From Solirubrobacter sp035555675 (GTDB lineage: Bacteria > Actinomycetota > Thermoleophilia > Solirubrobacterales > Solirubrobacteraceae), in contig DATMGH010000128.1 in the NCBI GenBank assembly GCA_035555675.1, positions 1 through 16,372 of the forward strand: a DNA stretch of 16,372 bases, written 5' to 3'. Shown piece after piece: positions 1 to 6,314 of this stretch; within the stretch, counting starts at the first letter, position 1; each line of letters opens with the position of its first letter. A program made the position numbers and the translations under genes. The notes under the pieces are model-generated. The model made no database searches and was not told the DNA's origin. It saw nothing but the letters and a program-made list of their open reading frames with translations.

Positions 1-123
1 GCACGCACCATCCCCGGCCTCGCGACCCGCATCGCCCTACGCCTGCTCGCACTCGCCGCCGGCATCTGGCACAACCACCTCACCAACCAACCAGCACGAG
101 CCCTCGCCGCCTACGGCCGCTAA
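1..123 (+). pseudogene. IS982-type transposase, C-terminal fragment (cut by window edge)
   Basis: The reading frame is open from the first base and ends in TAA. It encodes 40 residues containing TRIALRLLALAAGIWHN, followed by an NQPARALAAYGR tail. IS982-family DDE transposases typically end with such a 'RLLALTAAIWHN...' helix and a short basic tail ending near '..AYDH'. The catalytic core lies outside the window, so it cannot be said whether the upstream copy is intact. It is followed directly by non-coding sequence and then a second, unrelated transposase remnant, which points to an insertion hot spot. Family assignment is from recognition of the C-terminal signature only. Confidence 0.6.
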
Positions 124-205
124 ATCACATCAACCATCTAGACGCCACCACTACCAACCACCAGTCACGACGCCCCTACACACAGTTCGTCGGACAGCCT
201 CGTGC

Positions 206-625
206 TTGCGTGGCGTCGACACGCTGACCGCGGTCGGCTTGGTCGCCGAGATCGGCGACATCAGCGCCTTCGCCCATCCCAAACAGCTCGCCAGCTACCT
301 CGGCCTGGTCCCGTCTGAGCAGTCCTCTGGGACGCGACGGCGCCAGGGCGCGATCACCAAAGCCGGCTCACGTCACGCTCGCCGACTGCTGATCGAGGCC
401 GCGTGGCACTACCGGCGACCGCCGCGCGTGTCGCTCACGCTCAAGCGCCGCCAGGCCGGCCAGCCCCCGGCCGCGATCGAGGCCGCCTGGCGAGCGCAGA
501 ACCGGCTACATCGCCGCTGGGCGCAGCTCGACGCCCAACGCCCCAAACGCCGCACCCTTGTCGCGGTCGCTGTCGCTCACGAACTCACCTGCCTCGTCTG
601 GGAACTCGCCCGCCAACCCGACTGA
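206..625 (+). pseudogene. IS110-family transposase, 5'-truncated (C-terminal Transposase_20 half)
   Basis: About 139 residues match the C-terminal domain of IS110-family transposases: RGVDTLTAVGLVAEIGD at the domain start, then FAHPKQLASYLGLVPSEQSSG and a KAGSRHARRLLIEAAWHYR motif. The Ser in the SSG motif is where the catalytic serine of this domain is expected. Full-length members are roughly 330-400 aa and begin with a RuvC-like DEDD domain, which is absent here. The TTG at the fragment start is only the first in-frame start-like codon. The frame stays open upstream to about base 122 without IS110-like sequence, so homology really begins near base 200. This is a remnant of an element that has lost its left end. 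The 3' half runs to a normal stop, and the 'GQPPAAIEAAWRAQNRLHRRW' region is intact. Confidence 0.8.
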
Positions 626-904
626 CCCGGATCACCGACAACCCGTTCGAGGTGGGAGTGGCGGCCGGCGCAGCGTCACACAGGACCCGCGATCGAGCTA
701 TGAGCACCAGCCCCGGCCAGCGCGCTCGATCCTAGACCGCGGCCCCGGCGCAGCGCAGAACCCTCATGAGCTAGCCAGCCCTCGCATATCAGCCTAAAGC
801 GCCCTCGCCGCCCGGCCGCCACCCGCGCCCCGAACCACAGCCCAAGACCCAACACCTGCGCCACGATCACCCCTACCCGCTTGACAAACGCCGCCCCATA
901 TCAG
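626..904 (+). mobile_element. Non-coding right end of the IS110-family remnant
   Basis: This stretch follows the transposase stop and contains no convincing gene. It holds an inverted repeat, GATCGAGC (691-698) with GCTCGATC (724-731), separated by 25 nt. It also holds two copies of CATATCAG (785-792 and 897-904), the second preceded by CTTGACAAACG. IS110/IS1111 elements carry structured non-coding ends that template a bridge RNA and lack ordinary terminal inverted repeats. The second CATATCAG is my guess for the element's right boundary, because the TauE-like gene begins at this point on the other strand. Neither the boundary nor any RNA is proven. Confidence 0.4.
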
Positions 905-1668
905 CTCGGCGGGCCGCCGAGCGCGAGCACGTCGACCAGTAGCGCGAGCGCGACGGCGGCCACGATCAGCGCGAAGCCGCGCCGCAGCGCGACGTGCGGG
1001 AGCCGCTCGCCGACGACGGTGCCGAGCACCGCGCCGGCGGCGGTCGAGCCCGCGAGCAGCGCCGTCGTCGCGACGTCCGGGCGGGCGCCGGCGATCAGGT
1101 GGCTGGCGAGCGCGGCCAGGCCGGTGAGGCAGATGATCACCAGCGAGGTCGCGACCGCGCGGCGGAACCCCGCGCCGAACCAGAGCGTGAGCACGGGCAC
1201 GATCACGAACCCGCCGCCGATGCCGAAGAACCCGGTGAGCGCGCCGACCAGTACGCCGGCGACGACGACGCGGGCGAGCGGCGGGTGCGGGCAGTGCTCG
1301 TCCCCCGCGTCGCGGTCCGAGCGCCGCCAGGTGGCGTACGCGGCGGCCAGCATCACCGGCACGAACCCGAGCACGATCGCCCGCCCGCCGACCTCGCGCG
1401 ACGCGAGCGTGCCGAGCAGCGACCCGGCCGCGGCGGGCACCGCGAACGTGAACGCCAGCGACCAGCAGACGCGGCCGTGGCGTGCGAGCGAGCCGGCGCC
1501 GATCGCGGCGGCCAGCGCGACCACGACCAGCGACGCGGTCGCCGCCGGCCCGACCGGCTCGCCGAGCACGTAGATCAGCACCGGCAGCGCGAGGATCGCG
1601 CCGCCGCCGCCGACCGCGCCGATGATCATCCCGATCGCGAGCCCGAGGAGGATCGCGAGGGCCGTCAC
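901..1668 (-). CDS. TauE/SafE-type sulfite/anion exporter (DUF81 membrane protein)
   Basis: A 255-residue integral membrane protein with two homologous halves, each carrying the family's glycine signature: IGMIIGAVGGGGAILALPVLI near residue 15, and GALTGFFGIGGGFVIVPVL near residue 140. About eight hydrophobic segments are visible, and the length is normal for TauE/SafE (about 250 aa). The family exports sulfite, sulfoacetate or other small anions across the cytoplasmic membrane; the substrate here is unknown. The start chosen is GTG. No Shine-Dalgarno sequence precedes it, but a TAGCAT -10-like hexamer lies 8 nt upstream, so the mRNA may be leaderless. The stop codon overlaps the presumed right end of the IS110 remnant, so the native C-terminus may have been trimmed. 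Confidence 0.85.
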   Translation of the reverse strand: MTALAILLGLAIGMIIGAVGGGGAILALPVLIYVLGEPVGPAATASLVVVALAAAIGAGSLARHGRVCWSLAFTFAVPAAAGSLLGTLASREVGGRAIVLGFVPVMLAAAYATWRRSDRDAGDEHCPHPPLARVVVAGVLVGALTGFFGIGGGFVIVPVLTLWFGAGFRRAVATSLVIICLTGLAALASHLIAGARPDVATTALLAGSTAAGAVLGTVVGERLPHVALRRGFALIVAAVALALLVDVLALGGPPS

Positions 1669-1676
1669 GGCGCCGC

Positions 1677-1682
1677 ATGCTA
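1677..1682 (-). promoter_or_regulatory. Candidate -10 element for a leaderless TauE-like mRNA
   Basis: The minus strand reads TAGCAT (matches TANNNT), then 8 nt, then the GTG start. No purine-rich ribosome binding site occurs in between. This geometry is typical of leaderless actinobacterial transcripts that start at the first base of the initiator codon. No clear -35 box was found. Confidence 0.4.
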
Positions 1683-1752
1683 GGGCGTGCCGCGGCGGCG
1701 AGCCGCGCGGGCGGCGAGCGCACCCGCCCGCGCGGCCGGCTCGCGCACGGCG

Positions 1753-2841
1753 CTAGAGGCCCAGCGCGCTCGCCTTCACGCCGAACACGATCCGCGCGTT
1801 CGGGTGCTCGGTGACCGAGTAGACGCGGCCGCTGGTGGCCGCGTACGTCAGGTCCTCAGGCCCGGCGGCCCAGGTGTGCCTGCCGACCGCCGCGCCCGGC
1901 GCGCCGGTCGTGAACACGCCCGGGTTCCCCGCGCCCGCGCTCGACGACGTGCCGATCCGGCCGTTGACCGTCAGCGCGCCCTGCACGTTGGTCGCCGGCG
2001 AGGACCAGGCGGCCTCGGCTCCGCCGCCGCGCAGCAGGCCGGTCGCCGCGTCGAGCGGCCAGCGCACGATCCGCCCGCCGGTCTTCCCCTTGCGGTACTC
2101 GCCGGTCACCAGCGCCGGCCCGGCCGTGCGGTCCACGGACACGTAGGAGAAGACGAGCCCCGCGTTCGTGGTCTTGAACTGCCCCACCTGCGGCAGGATG
2201 AACGCGTAGCCCTCGGCCTCCGACGGCTTCGGCACGCGCAGGATGTGACGCAGGTCGAACACGCGCAGCCCGCCGTGCGTCTCGGCCACGTACAGGTAGT
2301 TGCCGTACCACGCGATCCCGCCCGCGTGGCTCTTGACGAGCCCGAACGTGCCGCCGTCCTTGGGCTCGACCAGCAGCACGTGCCGGTACTTGGCCTTCGC
2401 CAGCTTGTCGGCGTTGACGAACGAGACCCGCACGCCCTTGCCGTTCTTCGAGTACCAGCTGACGAGCAGCTCGCGGTGCCCGTCGACGACGCCGCCGTCG
2501 ACCGCGTCCGCGCTGCCGGTGATCCCCTGCGGATACCAGTAGGACACGGCGCTGTCGCCCTTGTTCCAGCGGAACCCGCCGGCGACGCCGGCCACGCCCC
2601 GCAGCTCCTTCGGCGCCGAGCCGAGCGCCGTGACGGAGCGGTTCGCGCTCGCGATCACGTCCCCCACGGACGCCCGCGGGTGCGTCTTCTCCAGCGCCGC
2701 CACGCGCGCGTACTCGGCGTCGCCGAGCCCGGTGCGCGTCAGCCCGAGCCCGGCGGTCGAGATCGGGTCGAAGCTCGCGGCCGAAGCGCCGGCCACGGGC
2801 AGGAATGCGGCGAGGATCGCCGCGACCAGGATCGTTCTCAT
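1753..2841 (-). CDS. Secreted protein of unknown function, beta-propeller-like
   Basis: A 362-aa protein beginning with a short signal peptide: MRTI, a hydrophobic run, and an A-S-A|A cleavage site after about residue 21, giving a mature N-terminus near ASFDP. I recognise it as a secreted actinobacterial hypothetical protein with phrases such as SYWYPQGITGSADA, RELLVSWYS, HAGGIAWYGNYLYVAETHGGLRVFD and AGPEDLTYAATSGRVYSVTEHPN. The repeated aromatic/Gly strand pattern (LYVAET.GGLRVFD; ALVTGEYRKGK.GGRIVRWPLD) suggests a propeller-type beta fold. No catalytic motif was recognised. The ATG has a good Shine-Dalgarno sequence (AGGGGG, 9 nt upstream), so the start is firm. It is divergent from the membrane/DsbA cluster. 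Confidence 0.8.
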   Translation of the reverse strand: MRTILVAAILAAFLPVAGASAASFDPISTAGLGLTRTGLGDAEYARVAALEKTHPRASVGDVIASANRSVTALGSAPKELRGVAGVAGGFRWNKGDSAVSYWYPQGITGSADAVDGGVVDGHRELLVSWYSKNGKGVRVSFVNADKLAKAKYRHVLLVEPKDGGTFGLVKSHAGGIAWYGNYLYVAETHGGLRVFDLRHILRVPKPSEAEGYAFILPQVGQFKTTNAGLVFSYVSVDRTAGPALVTGEYRKGKTGGRIVRWPLDAATGLLRGGGAEAAWSSPATNVQGALTVNGRIGTSSSAGAGNPGVFTTGAPGAAVGRHTWAAGPEDLTYAATSGRVYSVTEHPNARIVFGVKASALGL

Positions 2842-2899
2842 GTGATCGAGCCCCCTGTCGGTCGTTCACTGATCCCGACCCACCGTAGGCGTGCCCTGC

Positions 2900-2931
2900 G
2901 GCGAACTACGTACGGGAAGCCGTAGTCCGCC
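2900..2931. repeat. Imperfect inverted repeat in the divergent intergenic region
   Basis: The arms are GGCG-A-ACTACG and CGTAGT-C-CGCC: 10 paired bases and one A/C mismatch around a 10-nt loop. It sits roughly midway between the two divergent starts, 58 nt from one and 41 nt from the other. Either a regulator operator or an RNA hairpin is possible; the position between divergent promoters favours an operator. Confidence 0.4.
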
Positions 2932-2972
2932 AGCTTTAAGTCGCGTTCGTCATCGCCGACGATCCTGGACAA

Positions 2973-3536
2973 GTGCACGTCCGCGCTGCCATCGCCCGCC
3001 TGCCGCTCGCGCTCCGCGCGTTCGTGCTGCTGCCGCTGCTCGCGGCAGCGGTCGACCAGGCGCGGGTGTCGTTCGCGTGCGGACCGGACGTCCGCAGCTG
3101 CCTGGAGACCGCAACGTCCGGCGGGCGCTTCGGCCTCGCCGCGATCATCGTGCTCGGCCTCTACACGGCCGCGATCGCCGGGCTGGTCACGCGCGTGGCG
3201 CGCCGCCGCACGGCGCCCGCGCTGCTGTGGATCGTCGCCTCCGCCGGCATCTGGGCGGCGATCGGCGGCCAGGCCGTGGTCGCCGACGTGCTCGGCGGCC
3301 CGGCGACGCTCGGCGGCGGCTGGATGCACCTGCTCGCGTTCGGCGCCGCCGCGGGCGCGATGCTCGCGTTCGTCCTGCGCCTCCTCCCCGCCGCCCGCCG
3401 GCTGATCCACCGGCTCGCGCCGCGCGTGCTGCTGCTCCTGGAGCCGCAGCCGATCGGCGTCGCGGCGCTCCCGGCGCCGGCGCAGCCGCGCTTCACCCGT
3501 TTCGCGCGGGATCGGGCCCCGCCTGCCCTGGTCTGA
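2973..3536 (+). CDS. Small integral membrane protein of unknown function
   Basis: A 187-aa protein with about four hydrophobic segments: LALRAFVLLPLLAAAV; FGLAAIIVLGLYTAAIAGLV; ALLWIVASAGIWAAIGG; and MHLLAFGAAAGAMLAFVLRLL. A basic, proline-rich C-terminus is probably cytoplasmic. Two cysteines (FACGPDVRSCLE) lie in the loop after the first helix, most likely outside the membrane, so a disulfide is plausible. The next genes downstream on the same strand encode a disulfide-forming pair, making this protein a possible client; that is inference. The start is GTG with only a weak upstream GGA. A hairpin overlaps the stop codon. No family was recognised with confidence. Confidence 0.7.
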   Translation: MHVRAAIARLPLALRAFVLLPLLAAAVDQARVSFACGPDVRSCLETATSGGRFGLAAIIVLGLYTAAIAGLVTRVARRRTAPALLWIVASAGIWAAIGGQAVVADVLGGPATLGGGWMHLLAFGAAAGAMLAFVLRLLPAARRLIHRLAPRVLLLLEPQPIGVAALPAPAQPRFTRFARDRAPPALV

Positions 3537-3548
3537 CCTCCAGACCAG
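3528..3548 (+). terminator. Hairpin overlapping the stop of the small membrane protein gene
   Basis: A perfect 8-bp stem, CTGGTCTG with CAGACCAG, around a 5-nt loop. The TGA stop lies at its apex. There is no T-tract. It sits 47 nt upstream of the DsbA-like start, so it could attenuate or stabilise between the two cistrons rather than end transcription fully. Confidence 0.45.
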
Positions 3549-3595
3549 ACGCAGCACCACCCGAAACCCACACGAAACCAAGGAGCCACAGCACC

Positions 3596-4342
3596 ATGTC
3601 CAAGAGCGAACGCGCGCAGCGCCGGGAACAGCGCCGGGAAGCCGAGCGCGCCGCCACCGCGGCCGCCGCGCGCCGCCGCCGCATCCGCATGCTGCTCGGC
3701 GCGGGCGGCCTCGCGGTCGTCCTCGTCGTCGCCGGCATCGCGATCTCCGCCTCCGGCGGCAAGGCGAAGCCGTCCCCCGCGGCGACCGGCAGCGCCGCGA
3801 AGGTCGTCGCCGGCATCCCGGAGAAGGACGGCGTGCTCGGGGACCCGAAGGCGCCGATCACGCTGACCGAGTACCTGGACCCGCAGTGCCCGATCTGCGC
3901 CGAGGCCTCGCAGCAGACGATGCCGACGATCATCAAGGACTACGTCCGCACCGGCAAGGTCAAGCTGCAGGCGCGCACGCTGAGCTTCATCGGCCCGGAC
4001 TCGGTCCGCGCCGCCAAGGTCGCCGCCGGCGCCGGCCAGCAGGGCAAGGAGTGGGCGTTCCTGGAATCCTTCTACGCCGCTCAGGGCGAGGAGAACTCCG
4101 GCTACGTGACCGACGACTTCCTCACCGACGTCCTCAAGGCCGCCGGCGCCGACCCCGGCAAGGCGCTCGCGTTCGCCGACGGCGCGTCCGCCCAGGAGGC
4201 GCTCGACCAGGCCGACGCGCAGGCGCAGGGCCTCAAGATCGACTCCACGCCGTCGTTCACGGTCACCCGCAACGGTGACGAGAAGGTCGTCGCGGTCGGC
4301 CTCGACGACCTCCAGAACAAGCTCGAGGCGGCGCTGTCGTGA
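3596..4342 (+). CDS. Membrane-anchored DsbA-like thiol:disulfide oxidoreductase (Thioredoxin_4 domain)
   Basis: A 248-aa protein with a highly basic cytoplasmic N-terminus (residues 1-31, many Arg), one membrane anchor (about 32-52), a short Ala/Ser/Pro linker and an extracytoplasmic thioredoxin-fold domain from about residue 70. The active site is C98-P-I-C101 in DPQCPICAE. The cis-proline loop is STPSF, and GDPKAPITLTEYLDPQCPIC is the typical domain opening. The family oxidises or isomerises disulfides in exported proteins. The start is fixed by AAGGAG 10 nt before the ATG. The gene overlaps the VKOR-family gene by GTGA, so the two are translationally coupled and should work as a pair, with VKOR re-oxidising the CPIC motif. 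Confidence 0.92.
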   Translation: MSKSERAQRREQRREAERAATAAAARRRRIRMLLGAGGLAVVLVVAGIAISASGGKAKPSPAATGSAAKVVAGIPEKDGVLGDPKAPITLTEYLDPQCPICAEASQQTMPTIIKDYVRTGKVKLQARTLSFIGPDSVRAAKVAAGAGQQGKEWAFLESFYAAQGEENSGYVTDDFLTDVLKAAGADPGKALAFADGASAQEALDQADAQAQGLKIDSTPSFTVTRNGDEKVVAVGLDDLQNKLEAALS

Positions 4343-4758
4343 AGCTCCGCGCCGCCGCGGTCGTCGTCGCCCTCGTCGGGCTCGGCATCGCGACCTACCT
4401 GACGATCGTGCACTACGCGGGCTCGAGCCCGGTGTGCGCGATCGCCCACGGGTGCGCCACGGTGCAGAAGTCCGACTACGCCAAGCTGGCCGGGATCCCG
4501 GTCGCGGTGCTCGGCGTGATCGGGTACCTCGGCATCCTGGCGTGCCTGGTGCGCGACAGCGAAGCGACGCGGACCGCGGCGGCGTTCCTGGCGATCGGCG
4601 GGCTCGGCTTCAGCGGCTGGCTGACCTACGTCGAGGTCGCGAAGATCGACGCGATCTGCATCTGGTGCGTCGGCTCGGCGATCTGCATGGCGCTGCTCGC
4701 CGGGCTGACGATCGCCCGCGTGCTCACGTCGCCGCCGGAGCTGGCGCAGGTGCGCTGA
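4339..4758 (+). CDS. Vitamin K epoxide reductase (VKOR) family protein, quinone-linked DsbA re-oxidant
   Basis: A 139-aa four-helix membrane protein with both VKOR cysteine pairs: C33 and C39 in the first periplasmic loop (CAIAHGC), and the quinone-proximal C107-I-W-C110. Conserved context includes GIPVAVLGVIGY and the Ser/Thr-Tyr segment LTYVEV. In bacteria lacking DsbB, VKOR homologues pass electrons from DsbA to menaquinone or ubiquinone, re-oxidising DsbA. The GTG start lies inside the stop of the DsbA-like gene (4-bp overlap), a clear sign of co-expression. Length is normal for a bacterial single-domain VKOR with no fused thioredoxin, as expected when the partner is encoded separately. 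The 3' end overlaps the converging TetR remnant by about 35 bp. Confidence 0.92.
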   Translation: MKLRAAAVVVALVGLGIATYLTIVHYAGSSPVCAIAHGCATVQKSDYAKLAGIPVAVLGVIGYLGILACLVRDSEATRTAAAFLAIGGLGFSGWLTYVEVAKIDAICIWCVGSAICMALLAGLTIARVLTSPPELAQVR

Positions 4759-5051
4759 ACGAGCGCAGGGCCGCGAGCGCGCCGTCGAGCGCGGCGCGCA
4801 GCGGCTCCAGCGACTGCTGGGCCTTCGTCAGCAGCAGCCCGCCCTGCAGCGCGGCGAAGACCGCCAGCGAGAGCGTCTCCGGGTCGGCGTCGGCGCGCAG
4901 GCGCCCGGCGGCCCGCATCCGCTCGATCCCGGCCCGCAGTGTCCAGCTCGTCGAGCCACGGACGCTGCGCGTCGAGCACGCGCCCGGCCTGCAGCGCCGC
5001 CAGCGCGAGCACCAGCTCGGCCGCGGCCTCGACGATCCGCGCCCGTGTCGC
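4724..5051 (-). pseudogene. TetR-family regulator, multiply deleted remnant
   Basis: Three TetR pieces can be read in order. The first is the N-terminal ATRARIVEAAAELV segment (first HTH helix). It is followed immediately, without the rest of the HTH, by LALAALQAGRVLDAQRPWLDELD. In a second reading frame comes LRAGIERMRAAGRLRADAD...FAALQGGLLLTKAQQSLEPLRAALDGALAALRS, the normal TetR C-terminal domain running to a TGA stop. The frame changes near base 4940. The gene has therefore lost its start, most of the DNA-binding domain and part of the ligand domain, and cannot encode a working repressor. I compare it with actinobacterial TetR proteins of the 'QRPWLDELD' type, normally about 190-200 aa. 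It lies head to head with a similarly deleted SDR gene. Confidence 0.7.
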
Positions 5052-5370
5052 GGGGCGCCGCGGTCGTCGAGCAGATCGGCGAGCGCGCGACGTTCGTCGC
5101 CGCCGATCTCGACGGCACGCCGGAGGTCTCGCGCCGGCTCGCGAACGACGCGGCGGCGCAATCATCGACCTCGGCTCCTGGATCGCACGGCTGGGCGTGC
5201 CGGTCTCCTCGATCTACAGCTCGTCCAAGGGCGCGCTGGAGACGCTCACGCGGGCTTGGGCCGCGGAGTTCGGCCCGCAGGGCGTGCGCGTGAACGCGAT
5301 CTCCCCCGGCGTCACGCGCGAAGCGACGCCGGACGGCGGGCGCGTGGGCGTCGCGGTGGTCGCCGGATAG
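5048..5370 (+). pseudogene. Short-chain dehydrogenase/reductase (SDR), multiply deleted remnant
   Basis: One frame encodes RGAAVVEQIGERATFVAADLDG.PEVSRRLAND, the beta2-beta3 part of the SDR Rossmann fold. A shifted frame then resumes at GGAIIDLGSWIARLG and contains the catalytic YSSSK motif, KGALETLTRAWAAEFG and VRVNAISPGV, before ending abruptly in DGGRVGVAVVAG and TAG. The TGxxxGxG cofactor motif, the NNAG segment and most of the region after ISPGV are missing. About 108 codons remain of an expected 240-250. The frame change near 5150-5158 and the absence of a start show it is broken. Its truncated 5' end abuts the truncated 5' end of the TetR remnant, so the original divergent promoter is gone. 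Confidence 0.72.
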
Positions 5371-5373
5371 CCT
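5368..5373 (+). promoter_or_regulatory. Candidate -10 element for a leaderless cysteine-hydrolase mRNA
   Basis: TAGCCT (matches TANNNT) lies 8 nt before the ATG of the cysteine hydrolase gene, with no purine-rich ribosome binding site in between. The TAG of the hexamer is also the stop codon of the SDR remnant. No convincing -35 was seen. Confidence 0.35.
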
Positions 5374-5381
5374 CATGCGCC

Positions 5382-5912
5382 ATGCCATTGACCGCGCCCG
5401 ACCAGTGCGTCGCGATCGTGATCGACGCGCAGCCCGGGTTCATGCCCGACGAGGACGCCGAGCGTGCGCTCGAGCGCGCCGCCTGGCTGATCGCGGTCGC
5501 GCGCGATCTCGGCGTCCCCGTCGTCGTCACCGAGGAGGAGCCTGAGGTCAACGGCGCCACCGACGAGCGGCTCGCGGTGGCGCCCGCGTTCGTCAAGCCG
5601 ACGTTCGGGCTCACCGGCACGCCGGAGATCCTCGGCGCGGTGATCGCCACGCACCGGCGCACGGCCGTGCTCGTGGGCTTCGAGACCGACGTCTGCGTCT
5701 ACCAGTCGGCGGTCGGGCTGCTGGACCGCGGGTTCGACGTGCTGGTGGTCGAGGACGCGACGTTCTCCCCCGGCGAGATGCACGCGCGCGGCCTGGACCG
5801 GCTGCGCGAAGCGGGCGCGCGGCTGACGCACGCCAAGGCGCTCGCGTACGAGTGGGTGCGGACGGTCGACGCCGCCGGCGCGCTGCCGCGGCCCGCGCCG
5901 TTCCGGCTCTAA
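5382..5912 (+). CDS. Isochorismatase-like cysteine hydrolase
   Basis: A 176-aa protein of the isochorismatase/nicotinamidase superfamily. All three catalytic positions are visible: D15 in IVIDAQPGF, K72 in AFVKPTFG and the nucleophile C105 in GFETDVCVYQSA. Family members hydrolyse amides or the vinyl ether of isochorismate; this sequence does not reveal the substrate. The short length, without the extra metal-binding insert of nicotinamidases, fits a generic 'cysteine hydrolase family protein'. I chose the ATG giving MPLTAPDQCVAIVID because it is the most natural start. An out-of-frame ATG lies just upstream. Its TAA stop shares 3 bases with the stop of the converging membrane-protein gene (4-nt overlap CTAA). 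Confidence 0.88.
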   Translation: MPLTAPDQCVAIVIDAQPGFMPDEDAERALERAAWLIAVARDLGVPVVVTEEEPEVNGATDERLAVAPAFVKPTFGLTGTPEILGAVIATHRRTAVLVGFETDVCVYQSAVGLLDRGFDVLVVEDATFSPGEMHARGLDRLREAGARLTHAKALAYEWVRTVDAAGALPRPAPFRL

Positions 5913-6295
5913 CCGCCCAGCCGGTCGACGTCGCGCCGCCACAGCTCGCGCTGCAGCCGCCAACGGCAGTAGCCGATGCCCGAGCGGGCGACGAGGAACA
6001 CCAGCGTCGGCAGCAAGATCGTGAGCACGAACGCGCCCTCCAGCGGCCTGCCCGAGTTGAGCGCGTCGCGCACGTAGCGCTCCCAGTCGAAACCGAGCAC
6101 GATCGACGCGACGAACGCGCACCAGATCCCGGTCGCGACCTTGCCCGCCGCGGCGAGCCAGCGGTTGAGCCGGACGAGCCAGCGCCACGGGAGGCGGCAG
6201 ACCGTCAGCCGCTCGCTGAGCATCGGCTTCCGGATCCCTTCCGGGGACAGCTTCGCCGCGACCGCGGCCTCGATGCGCTCCCGGATCCCGCTCAC
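5909..6295 (-). CDS. Small two-helix membrane protein of unknown function
   Basis: About 128 residues. The N-terminal part is amphipathic and basic (IRERIEAAVAAKLSPEGIRKP). Two hydrophobic segments follow, VATGIWCAFVASIVLGF and LEGAFVLTILLPTLVFLVAR, and then a strongly charged tail (CRWRLQRELWRRDVDRLGG). No family was recognised. I place the start at GTG, 7 nt below a CATAAT -10-like hexamer, on the assumption of a leaderless mRNA. An ATG three codons upstream (first base 6304) would lie inside that hexamer and has no ribosome binding site. The gene is divergent from the hydroxy-acid dehydrogenase with only 19 bp between the two GTG codons, so co-regulation is likely. Confidence 0.65.
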   Translation of the reverse strand: MSGIRERIEAAVAAKLSPEGIRKPMLSERLTVCRLPWRWLVRLNRWLAAAGKVATGIWCAFVASIVLGFDWERYVRDALNSGRPLEGAFVLTILLPTLVFLVARSGIGYCRWRLQRELWRRDVDRLGG

Positions 6296-6301
6296 CCCCG
6301 G

Positions 6302-6308
6302 CATTATG
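6302..6308. promoter_or_regulatory. Shared bidirectional -10 element (CATTATG) for two leaderless genes
   Basis: The plus strand reads CATTAT (6302-6307), then 7 nt, then GTG of the hydroxy-acid dehydrogenase. The minus strand reads CATAAT (6308-6303), then 7 nt, then GTG of the small membrane protein. Each hexamer keeps the key A at position 2 and T at position 6. No Shine-Dalgarno sequence fits in either short leader. Overlapping, symmetric -10 elements are a known architecture for bidirectional bacterial promoters; the leaderless reading is my inference. Confidence 0.5.
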
Positions 6309-6314
6309 TGGCCT

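Noticed and set aside
881..886. TTGACA as an outward -35 promoter in the IS110 end
   Set aside because: No -10 occurs at 16-18 nt on the plus strand, and the sequence beyond is the 3' end of a minus-strand gene.
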